From positions 17,191,291 to 17,255,290 of the forward strand of contig CM065301.1 of assembly GCA_032871835.1 (NCBI GenBank): 64,000 nt of DNA. The letters run 5' to 3'. Within the stretch, counting starts at the first letter, position 1. The number at the start of each line of letters is the position of its first letter. This stretch comes from Dipteronia dyeriana. Lineage: Eukaryota > Streptophyta > Magnoliopsida > Sapindales > Sapindaceae. The position numbers and the translations under genes are program-made. A model generated the notes under the pieces. That model saw nothing but the letters and a program-made list of their open reading frames with translations. It was not told the origin of the DNA and made no database searches. Below, in pieces: positions 10,805 through 20,997 of the stretch.

Positions 10805-12876
10805 TGTTTTTTTATCGGGACTTGATTTTAGATTTTGTCATAACTCAAATTTTTCTTTAAGTTAAATTTTGAGATTTTCAAGTTTTAATGAATTTTAAAA
10901 TCTCAAATTCTAGTGAAATCGGTTTTGTTTTTCCACTTAAACAATAATGCAAATAACTTTTATAACCTTTGATTAATATATTAGTAAAGTTGTTTCTTTG
11001 AAGCATATTTTTTTTTAAAAAAATTACTATGAAATTAGGTAAAGGTCGATAAGTCAAGACTCTAAATTAAACATTGCTAATACAACCTATTCATCTCTCC
11101 ACACTTCGTCTTTTAATGAATACGGTGAGATTCAAACCTTATTACAAACATAAAGAAAGAGGTGGCCAGCATCCAACAGAGATTGAATATGCAATGTTTT
11201 AAAGTTATTTTTGTTTTGCTAATTATTTTTCTTTTAAAAAAAGGAAACAAGATGTTTATTTTTATGTTTTCATGGTCAACCTCAATAAAAGAATGGTCCG
11301 TAATAAACAAAATAATTATATCTTCGCATAAAAAACAAAAAAATGTAAACTTCACAAATAAAACATAGAAGAGATTATCTCAATGATTTGTGATATTTTA
11401 CTTTAATGACTTGTTAATGAATTGTTAGTTATTGCCAACCAACTACTAGATTTTCAGATTTTCGTTCTCCATACAAATCATAATCTTAGGTTTCTTCAAT
11501 GAAAAGTTGAAAATATTAAATTTGGAGTAACGAAAGACTTTCTACATGACGTGGCATATGACATATGAGTCGTTAAAATCATATCACTCACGCTATAATT
11601 TTATTCTTAAATTTATTTGAATATAACTATAATAACTTCACCTTATTCGACCATCTCAAGCTCGGCGGGAAGCTCGACCCCCGAATGCGTCTGTGTAACG
11701 CTACTTCTTCGTTGTTCGAGTGATTGCTTGGGTTTCAACGAGACTATCTTTCTCTACTTCACAACTCTGTCACTATAAAATGAATGAAAGAAATATGATA
11801 TGGAACAACTATTGGGCCGTTCACCATAATATGTACCTTTTAAACATAAGTTATTAAAACAATAATAGTGTTGAAATGACACTTCCAAAAAGTGTTATTT
11901 AATCTTTGAACCCAACCACTAAACTACTTAAACTTAGTCGGCAATCATTTAAAGAGAATCCAATTGAGAATTTGAGAAAACACACCTCAATTTAGATTAG
12001 ATAATTACATTGGATATGTTTTGTTTTTTAAATACATTGATAAGAAATTTTATCTAAATACATAATAGCATAGAAGATGATTTTATAATTTTATAATTTT
12101 TTTTCTCATGCCATTTCTATTGAAAATAACAACTCACGTAAGTCAGTTTCGGCTTCTAACAATCCATGAAATAGGAGTTATCTATTGCTAATTATTATTA
12201 TTATTTTGAATTATTACAAATTTAAGATTCGGAGAATTCAACACAATCTCGTTAATATAAGAGTGATAAGCTTATCACTGAAATTATTTTAATTTTGTCC
12301 AATAATATAAATTGTAACATATGCATATGATCATAGAGAAATCAGACTAGTTGCAGAGCTTCATTGAAAGTGAGACTGAATTAATATTAAAATTTATAAG
12401 ATTGGATTTTCTAGATCTTGAAATGCACCTGTGACGGTGGATAAGATAATAAAAGTTGTGAAAAGCGGGGATGTAATTATATAAACAAAACCCCAGCAAT
12501 AATATAGCAATTAGCACTAAAATATAGGTAGATTAGATGGGTTTAGATATTATTCCAATATTTGTAGATGGAATGTATATGAATATAATTGACACCACGC
12601 AATATTAACTTAATTGATATCTCTAGATCTACTCAGGCCATTTCTGGTGCCTCTAGATGTAACCCAGTTTTCACATCTTGGTTATTATTATTATTATTAT
12701 CATTTTTAAAATCTAAGTTTTTGCTGCCAAGGTTTCTAAATTGGGTTTCGTTTTGTTCTTTCTTTTTCATAAAAATCAAGAAAACCCTTAATTGAGTACC
12801 AAAAACCTCTTTATCAGTTTTTATTTGATTTGCAACTAGAAGGTTTTTTTGAGAAAGATTCCAACAGATTTTGAAT
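10805..12876. other. AT-rich intergenic DNA
   Basis: No gene is supported. The frames near 11113-11368 and 12589-12908 are low-complexity translations of AT-rich DNA without family features. Confidence 0.5.
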
Positions 12877-13517
12877 ACCAAATTATAACAGCATCCCGGA
12901 GTTCTCATAATATTACATACATATTATAGTTTTGGCCGTATTTATACAAACCTTCCCGAAATTTTCAAAATTGTTGCACTGGTATCCCATGACAGGGTTA
13001 TTGTGTTATTAGCAATTGACGACCGTGGGCAAATGGTTTTTTCAACAAAATAAAATGTAAAAAAGCTTCTTTGTTGTCACCGGAAACAAATTTCTTATGA
13101 TGATACCCTGTAAGGAATAATATCTTTGTTTACCGGAGGAGATTGTTGAATAGTGATCTCCCATAGAAGTGGAAGAGAACACACGGAGATATTCCCTATT
13201 AGAGGAGATCGATCACATGTTCTCTACTGTTGGTGGAGATTTTGTTTTTTAAATATTTAATATTTTATTGTTTTATACATAATATTTTAAATATATATAA
13301 TAAAGGTTAAAATAATTAGAATGAGTATTTTAGACTTTTTCACACAATCTATTCTTGACTATTCGTTGACCATTTGAAGTTATCGGTACATACCTAATGG
13401 CAAGAATACCGATCCAACAATTTTGAAAGTTTTGGGAAGGGTTGTGAATTTTTGTGTGTGTGGCAAATTCATGCAATATTGTTAAAACTCGGGAATGTAT
13501 GTGCAATTTGACCTTTT
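12877..13517. mobile_element. Long-TIR fold-back element
   Basis: The left arm, about 12877-13030, reads CAAATTATAACAG..CCCGGAGTT, then ACCTTCCCGAAATTTTCAAA. It is inverted in the right arm, about 13370-13517, as TTTGAAAGTTTTGGGAAGG and ACTCGGGAATGTATGTGCAA. The arms pair over 120 bp or more with substitutions, and about 340 bp between them has no coding content. Long degenerate arms of this type are common in non-autonomous MULE or fold-back elements. The ends are approximate and no target duplication was fixed. Confidence 0.6.
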
Positions 13518-14007
13518 TAAAATTCTTGGTTTAATATTATTATGATGGCAGTAAATCAAAGTAAAGTAGTTAGTGTGTGTGTGTTTCACCTTAATATAAT
13601 AAGTTATAGAAGTCAGATTTGTAGCATGCTTTGAAAGGAATCATGAACTTTTTATTAAAAAAATAAATGTTGGCTTTCCTCCATATCTCCAATTAATTTT
13701 ACAAATTTCAATTTCACTTGCAGCGTGAGATGTCTGACCAAGACCAACTGCTCCCACCCATGCCCCTATTTTATGGTTCCATGAATAGTTTATACTTGAT
13801 CTAACTCAATAATTGATTGGTGCTTCGTTAGAATATTCTATTTTTTAATTTTAATATTTCTTTATTTGGGCTATTTTTCTTTTTATCCCAACATGATTAA
13901 ATTAAGATAGAATTTCCATATGTATACAGACGTTTAAAAGAAGGAAATATTTTTTCTAAGTTTCATTCATTAAAAAGTAAAAAAAAGGAATAAGTTAGTC
14001 TTAAATA

Positions 14008-14891
14008 TGTTAGGGATTTTTGAATCGATGATCGTGGAATTGTCATGCCTAATATACACTCATAACTTATAGTAATTAATAACATCTATAACAGAAAAAT
14101 AGATGAGAGAAAATAAACCAATCACAATACAAAAAATACGTAGAAAACCAAAATCAGGTAAAAAACCACGGGCCGTCATGACAACAGAGAAAGTTCCACT
14201 ATATGATAAATTGCTACAACCATATATATTTCAGGATTCTCTCTCACACATCAACCCCAAACCACGCTCACATGATCCTCACCAAGAAACCTCCAATATC
14301 CCCTAGGTCTCCCCTGAATATTACCCACGGATCTTTAACTTGATCCTCTGATATCCCCTTAGATCCCTCTCCGGATATTCCCATGGGTCTCTTATCCGAA
14401 TCTCTTCACTCTCTGATGTTACATGGTGTTCTTTTTGCTCCACACCAAATAATCTAATTACAAGGTCTATTTATACTAGTTATAGTGAGTTTAAGATAAA
14501 AGAAAATTCTATTTCTAAACGTACAATAATTACTTGTTCCACATAAATACTATTTTCTATTTATAACAAGTCTTCTTGTTAAGAAGAAATCCTTTCCTTC
14601 AAGCACAAGAACTTCCCAAAAGAATATTTTCCTTTTCTACCTAAGATTTCCCATTTTACGCATGCTTATGTTGACTACGGTTTGGGTCACGGTTGCGTAC
14701 CCACTTCCTAAACCGTTGCAAGTCGGAATGCATCGCGATCTTCGTTTCTTCATTTCTTCTGGTCTCCAACCTCCCTCAAACAATACCATTCAACTTCCAA
14801 ACGTTTCCCATGTCTCCAAGAAGCTCTACATCAGTTGAATCTTGTTTGATTCATATTGGATTAACTTAAGAATAAGAGCTAAAACCTAACG
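14008..14891 (-). mobile_element. Probable solo LTR
   Basis: The 884-bp segment begins TGTTAGGGAT and ends CCTAACG (expected CCTAACA, so the final base may have mutated). It is flanked by AAATA at 14003-14007 and 14892-14896, a 5-bp duplication of the size LTR retrotransposons make. The - strand carries a TATA-like GTATAAATAG near 14468-14477, suggesting - orientation. No internal retroelement sequence is present. The AT-rich TSD could match by chance. Confidence 0.55.
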
Positions 14892-16131
14892 AAATATAAA
14901 TACTATCTAGCACTTAATTAAAATAAGAACTATTAAGATTTGTATATAAACCATTTAAGTATAAGTAGACATCTCTTTATATGGGAGTAGTTATTCAAAC
15001 TGTGCTTCAAACAAAAATAAGACCACGGAGGTTCTAAAGATCTCACAGTACGATTCAAAAACATACTCGAGGATGGAGCAATATTACTGGAACATATATA
15101 CTAATATGTATCCTTAAAACATAAACTATGGTAGTTGTTCACAATTAATGTTTGATAAACATCAACATTTCTCGTATTTAATACTGCCTCTCCATATTTT
15201 GTTTTGTTTGCTCTTTTGAATTTGAGTGTAAATGGAGATGATTAAGATTCAAAGACGACGACCGTGGATAAGATTAGACCCACATCAACATTTTATTGTC
15301 GGGTTTATCATCAAAGCAACAACGTAGAACAAAAGAAGAATGATTTTATATCGGCCGCAGCCGCACTTCGAAACAATCAATCAATCACAAGAAGCTAGCA
15401 ATATTACATTTGAATGAAGTGTCAAAGTGTTGATGTGAAATAAAGTATCATAGCATTGTTGTTGGTTAATGGTTGTGTGTGGGGGGACTCGATTTATCTC
15501 CAATTTGGTACAATGAATGCCAAGTGGCTGAAGAGAAAAAAAAGCATGATATGGGACTGGCCTGGAATCTTATCTAAGTGTCATATCTATGATTTTTCTT
15601 GGATTTGATTGTAACCAGTCACACTTTGTTTTGTTGGGTTGGCATATTGATATCCTCTTTTTTTTTTTTTCCTTTTTTTTTTTTAATTCATTATCTTCTT
15701 CTTCTCCATACATTATGGAGCAAAGCGAATATAATAGAAATGCCACATGAATGCCATTAATTTCAAGAAAACAATGATTTTCTGCATTTCCAATCTTGAT
15801 ATTCATGGATGGATGAGGTATAAAAGGCTTTTGAGGGGCATATTCCTTTTGGAAAACCACTTTCAAGTTATACAATCTTTTTTTATGTTTGTCCCCTAAA
15901 GTTTAAGCATCTTCCATCAACTTTTTTTTTTCGCCATTTAAATAAATTTTCTATTTTTTTCTTTCTGTTTCACTCATTAGAGGTAAATGTACTCTCATTT
16001 TCGTTCTCTTTCACTCATTTCACTCTCACGTGCTCTTGCCTCTTGCCCCTCTCACACGTAAAACCAATTACGTATATTCAAAAACTCATTGACTTTGTAG
16101 AAATCGCATAAATGATTGAATTTTAATAGAT
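14892..16131. other. AT-rich intergenic DNA
   Basis: There is no gene or repeat I can define beyond poly-T and poly-A runs. The frame at 15570-15875 is low complexity. Confidence 0.5.
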
Positions 16132-16140
16132 TTTAAAATA

Positions 16141-16309
16141 GAGTAATTCCATTTAATTTCTATTTTTTTTTAAATTCTTTCCTAAATAGTGTTGATATGT
16201 GAGGTGTAAACATCACGTCACTTACCATATAATCTCATGATTTATAAGATGTTGACACCTCACGTGCCAACATTACTTGGGAAGAAATTTGGGAATCCTA
16301 ACATTACTC
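16141..16309. mobile_element. Mutator-type MITE
   Basis: A 169-bp hairpin. The left arm GAGTAATTCCA.. and GTGTTGATATGTGAGGTGT is inverted in CACCTCACGTGCCAACATTA..ACATTACTC. It is flanked by the perfect 9-bp direct repeat TTTAAAATA at 16132-16140 and 16310-16318. A 9-bp duplication is the Mutator superfamily signature. It is too short to code. Confidence 0.78.
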
Positions 16310-16347
16310 TTTAAAATAAGAGGTGTTAATATAAATTCTCATAGCAA

Positions 16348-18278
16348 TGATCGCGTTGAGATAGATGACTTTCTCTCCCTCTTGAGTTTTCTCTCACTTT
16401 TGTAGCCTTGTTCATGGATCCTTCAAAATTATGCTCGTGAAATTTCCTAGCCTCTCTCTCAAATGTTCCCCGATACTTTACCACATCCATAATCAAAACT
16501 GAAAACTTTTACAGCTCTTCTTAAAACCGATGAAGCACAGATTCAACAAAATCTTCTTCTGTACCAGTTGTGAAAGGGGACAACACGTGTGTTTGCATAA
16601 GCTAAAAATATGTCAAAGAAAGACTGAAATATTGTCAGAATAATATTTTCAGACATTTGCTTCAAAGGTATAGAAAAGGTTATGTACCCTTAAAGCCTAG
16701 TGAGTTAAAATCCGCATTGCAATCGATTTGGTAACTCAGAAATCCTTTGAAGCTTACTCAGTTTCCCAAAGGATATTTTGATATTCATTTTTCTAGTGAA
16801 GAAGATTTAAAGAGGGTTTGGAGTGGAGGTTCCTGCTCAATTTCAAACGGTATTTTTCATATTTTTCAATGGCAACCGGACTTATCACATGCTCAAGTTT
16901 GAGTGAGGTTTTACGGTCTATGCTCGGAATAGTGGCATCCAACCACAATCATGGAGATTGCACAAGGAGTTGGCATCCCTCTACAACTAGATCAAGTTAC
17001 AAGGTATCAAGCATATGGATTTTATGCCCCAGTTCTTGTGGACATTGGTTTAACTTCGAATCAACCATCATTTTTTAATGTGGAGAGAGATGACTATAGA
17101 GGTTTCTTTGTGGATATTATATATGAAAATCTTCCAGAGAGATGCACGACTTGTAATGCTTTTGGTCATGACTCTACTAGATGCCACCAAATAACAAAGA
17201 GATTAATTCTAATAGAGGTCGATCGCGATCAATAAATCCAAGGAAAACTTATCTGCCTATCACGAAAAACAAAACCACAATCCACCATAATGGGCTGGTT
17301 GTCGTGGAGGAATGCAAAATAGTCCCACAAATCAAGAAACGATAGAGGAAGAGGAAATTATGTTGATTCAAAATTTTGAAAATCTCGTCATAAATGTGGG
17401 AGACAAAAATGGTAGCATCCAATTATTTGCACATTTATTTGAATTAAATGCGATTGATACTCAGAAAGTGAATCGAAAAACAATGGCCAATTTTGAAGTT
17501 GACAAATCTGGGTTTCAAGAAATTGACCCAATTTGTGAAGGGCAGTTTCCAGTTACGACTGACACATTTAATGCACTCACGAAAGATTAGGATCCAATTG
17601 AGAGTTTTTCTCCAATTCAAATTCAAACAGCTGAACAATTTCCTAATCAATATGCGAGAATTAATGTTGATATCTCCCATGATTTGAATACCAAGTATTT
17701 AAATCTAGACAATAATAATGATAATCCTCCATGTTCTCTAGAGAATATTTACATTAATAATAGGATGACACATGATAATCCAAGGATTGATCAACAAGTT
17801 TTGGATGAGATTTCAAGAGATAAAAGAGGAAATACTAATTTGGAGAATATATCATAAGACCAAGATATCGAATTTGAATCACAGTCCAGTAGACCCGTGT
17901 TTGACAATAATTGGATTCCTGTAGTAACCAAATTAAAAAGAAAAGTAAAACCAACTTTTAAGATTTTAGCTAGTTCCAAGTCTTAAATGAATAAGGGAAG
18001 TTTTAAGTACCTCCATGTAGCCGAGACTAAAGTTCACTCTGATTCTACGGTTTCAATTGCCCAACAAAATTATGTCTTGTCGTTAATTGTGTTGTACTGG
18101 TTGAGGCAACAAGGAATGATTCTGTTGATCTAGTTAATTAAGTTTATGTTTTTTAGGCCTGCGTGTCTTTTTAGATTTATGTGTTTTAAGGTCCACACAC
18201 CCCTTTTACTTTCGTTTTTCATTTTCCTTTTTTCTTTTTCTTTTTATTAATAAAGGTTATGTTTAGACTAAAAAAAAA
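16348..18278 (+). mobile_element. LINE copy retaining ORF1 but lacking ORF2
   Basis: This insertion is flanked by a 17-bp direct repeat with one mismatch, ATAAATTCTCATAGCAA at 16331-16347 and ATAAATGCTCATAGCAA at 18279-18295. It ends in an A tract (18270-18279) after a 3' UTR-like GT/T-rich stretch with TTAATAAAGG. Those are hallmarks of target-primed insertion. It carries a decayed ORF1 (DUF4283 plus CCHC knuckle) but no endonuclease or reverse transcriptase, so it is about 1.9 kb instead of the 6 kb or more of a full plant L1. Confidence 0.75.
16420..17985 (+). pseudogene. LINE ORF1 remnant (DUF4283, zinc knuckle)
   Basis: The sequence is readable only by switching frames and ignoring stops. 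Around 16850-17080 it carries DUF4283-like text (FQWQPDLSHAQV, then EYWHPTTIMEIAQGVGIPL and YGFYAPVLVDI). The CCHC knuckle CTTCNAFGHDSTRC lies at about 17143-17184. The C-terminal part, past two more stops, ends with the basic WIPVVTKLKRKVKP near 17911-17952. In L1-type elements this protein binds RNA. At least five stops or frame changes make it non-functional. Confidence 0.75.
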
Positions 18279-18333
18279 ATAAATGCTCATAGCAAATCTT
18301 GACATACCTATATAGATATGAAGGATTTTAAAA

Positions 18334-19204
18334 TGAGTAATTGTACAAACATTCCCTGATGTTTGAAATAATTACACGCATATGACAGTTTTGGGTATAT
18401 TGACAAAAACATACTCTGACCTTTGAAAAATATTACACTAATATCCTCTACCATTAGCTAATTACCCTTATGTCTATATCTGCATCTCAAACATAAACTT
18501 CACCGCACAAATCCATTGAAATCAAACCAAACCCTATCAAAATCCACACCTAGTTCATATCATAACTAAGACCCATCAAAATCCACACCAATTCATAGCA
18601 TAGTCAAAACCAATCCTAATCAAAATCTACACACAAACCAATCGAAATCTACAAAATCCAATGATATGGAGCAGCGGAGATAGCTTGGCTCTAGTGGAGA
18701 TGGAAGTTAGATATGGAGCCAGTCTAACCGGATATGGAGCAGAGCTCCAAATCTGACCGGATATGGAGCAGAGTTCCAAATCTGACTAGAGATGGAGCCA
18801 TCTGCTCCATCTGGTCAAACCAGTCTATCTCTAAGACTCTGACTAGAGATGAAGCCAATACTCCATCACTGGTGAGATGGATCGATCTGATCTATAGATG
18901 GAGCGGATCTCTATCTCATCCGAGATGAAGTGGTAGAGATTTCTCCATCTTAAGAAATCTCCACCTTTATTTTTTAAAATTTAAAATATTTTTATAATAG
19001 TATTTTTTTCTTCAATTTGTTTTAATTTTAGTGAAAAGGACCTTATCATTCTTAGCCATTAAGTGCTAACAGTAGAAAATTAATGGCAAGGGATGTTAGT
19101 GCAATATTTCTCAAAGGTCAGGAGATATTTGTGTTAATATGTCTAAAATTGCCGTATGAGTGTAATAATGTCAAACCTTAGAGGATGTTTCTGCAATTAC
19201 CCCA
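18334..19204. mobile_element. Long-TIR (MULE-like) non-autonomous element
   Basis: The left arm, 18334 to about 18465, reads TGAGTAATTGTACAAACATT and, further in, ATATTACACTAATATCCTCT. It is inverted in the right arm, about 19062-19204 (GATGTTAGTGCAATATTTCT and CAATTACCCCA), pairing over about 125 bp with substitutions. The flanks TTTTAAAA (18326-18333) and TTTTATAA (19205-19212) could be an 8-bp duplication with one mismatch. The ends resemble the GGGTAATTG type common on plant MULE-like repeats. No transposase. Confidence 0.6.
18660..18960. repeat. Short 'GATATGGAGCAGAG' repeats inside the element
   Basis: Degenerate repeats of ATATGGAGCAGAGNTCCAAA and AGATGGAGC run through the middle of the long-TIR element. 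Two near-identical 33-bp units sit at about 18731 and 18764. The 64-residue frame across them is a by-product of the repeat. Confidence 0.7.
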
Positions 19205-19640
19205 TTTTATAATTATAGGAGTATAAATATAGGGAGAATTATACTCATATCCCACGAGGTTCAACATTAGTGTACATATGTAGATAAAAAAGCTTATTCC
19301 GCACTCACACTCCTAGACTTAACATATGTTAATCCTTATGTTAAGTTGACTTTATTTGACAGTATGTTATATTTTTAAATAGGGGCATTATGGACATTAA
19401 TTTTGCTTTTAAAAATACAAGGGTAAATTACACTAAAATACCTTGACATTTGCTAATATTGCAACTAGATTGCACTTTTATTAAAAATGATAGATTAATA
19501 CCCTTAACCAAACGGTTGACCGTTAACATTAACGGTTGATTGGTCAATTTTACGAAATGTCCAAATTATCCCTAAAAAAATAAGAAAGTAATAAAAAAAA
19601 TCAGAAAGTAAAATAAAAAAAATCAAAAAAAGGAAGTGCT
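19205..19640. other. Remnants of further TIR-type repeats
   Basis: Two stretches, near 19229-19290 (GAGAATTATACTCATATCCC) and from about 19421 (GGGTAAATTACACTAAAATA), look like single ends of other long-TIR repeats. I found no partner ends. An inverted motif (CGGTTGACCGTTAA/TTAACGGTTG) lies at 19510-19545. No coding. Confidence 0.4.
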
Positions 19641-20160
19641 CAAGAAGAAGGAGGAGGCCTTGAAGATTGCAAAAGTGAGGGAGTGTGACTACATAGTCCA
19701 ACTAGACAAAGTAGAAAATGAAGTCAATTCACTCCAAGTGCAACACTATAGAGGACCATAAAGCTTCAATCAAAGAGGGAGTTTTCCTCATTCCTTTCTA
19801 ACTTGTTATGTTTGTTCAAAGAAAGGGCATGTTCAAGCCCGTTGTTTCAATTTCAAAGATTTAAAAAGAATGAGGATAGATCTAAGAAGAACCCAACCAA
19901 AGCAAATAAATTTTGGGTTAGGAAGGATTTAGTGGTTCAATTAAGAACAAGGGGAATGAGAAAGTTAAAAGAATCATTGGCACCCATTTGGGTGATTAAG
20001 AAGAATATGATTTAAAAAGAATGAGGATAGATCTAAGAAGAACCCAACCAAAGCCAATAAATTTTGGGTTAGGAAGGATTTAGTGGTTCAATTAAGAACA
20101 AGGGGAATGAGAAAGTTAAAAGAATCATTGGCACCCATTTGGGTGATTAAGAAGAATAAA
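19640..20160 (+). pseudogene. Copia (SIRE/Maximus-like) gag fragment
   Basis: A coiled-coil-like run (VLKKKEEALKIAKVRECDYI, then QLDKVENEVNSLQV) at about 19640-19740 is followed by a CX2CX4HX4C zinc knuckle, CYVCSKKGHVQARC, at 19804-19845. A basic segment with KFWVRKD follows in a shifted frame. This order is the C-terminal gag layout I know for SIRE-type copia elements. It is broken by stops, a frame change and a 151-bp tandem duplication. No matching LTRs or pol were found beside it. Confidence 0.65.
19858..20159. repeat. 151-bp tandem duplication in the gag fragment
   Basis: The sequence from 19858 (GATTTAAAAAGAATGAGGAT) is repeated from 20009 with only one or two differences seen by eye (AAGCAAATAA versus AAGCCAATAA). 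It is a two-copy tandem duplication that arose after gag lost function, or within the element. Confidence 0.9.
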
Positions 20161-20519
20161 CCTCCCCATCCGGTCAGACTACCTTTGGTCGACCCAAGCC
20201 CCGTTTTGAATACATCACATCGATCATCTTTAGGAATGTTTAGAATTCACAATTTATTTTCTTTTGCATCTAAGAGTTTCCCATTTTTATTAAAACTTTG
20301 TGCTTGTTTGAGTTTGGGTAGATCTAAGTGTGAAGAAAATTCATTACGATTTCTTTGTTTTAGATATTTGATAAGTTGCACTATGGGATTCAAATTTGTT
20401 CAAATTTGAATAAGTAAATAAGGCAATAAGTAGTTTATGAAGATATTTTTCGTGTGCAAGGAATCCAGTAAACATTTGGAAAGTGTGGAAGAACAAGAGA
20501 AAGATGTAAGAGCAAATGG

Positions 20520-20660
20520 GTGGCAAAAGATGTAGTGCATGTGTATATCACCCGTGTACAACCTGTGCACTAGAAAGAACAAAACGTGAAAAGGTGTAGT
20601 GCACAGGTAACTACACGGGTCCCTACCCATGCTATACCCTGTGTATCGCGAGCATATATA
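20520..20660. repeat. CACGGGT / ACCCGTG motif cluster, 5' copy
   Basis: Motifs of the type GTGCACAGGTAACTACACGG, GTCCCTACCCATGC and CACCCGTG are crowded here. The same string with small changes recurs at 29789-29830, inside the 3' LTR. This is the best evidence that part of a 5' LTR survives here. A (TA)n tract follows at 20655-20678. Confidence 0.55.
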
Positions 20661-20997
20661 TATATATATATATATCACATCACTTTTGTAGTAGGGCTCA
20701 CCAACACCAAATAAATATATTTTCTCCTTTTTTCTCTTGTAAAAACCTTGAGGTATATCGTGAGACTCAAGTTTTCAAATTTTTAGACAAAAAAGTATGG
20801 ATTCTTCCTTCACTAACTTGTTTTCCATTGATTATATATGCATTGCAAATTCCTTCCTTCTTCAAACTCTCTAAAATATGCAAGATTTCTAAGCGATGAC
20901 TAACCCATGAATTTTTCAATCTTTAATGAATATTCTCCGGTGTTTAATGTTGGGTTTGTGTAGTTATGACATGAGTGAGTGAGTTAGACTAGGATTG

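Noticed and set aside
19205..19640. A complete MULE from the GGGTAAATTACACTAAAATA end at 19421
   Set aside because: No partner end could be found within the window.
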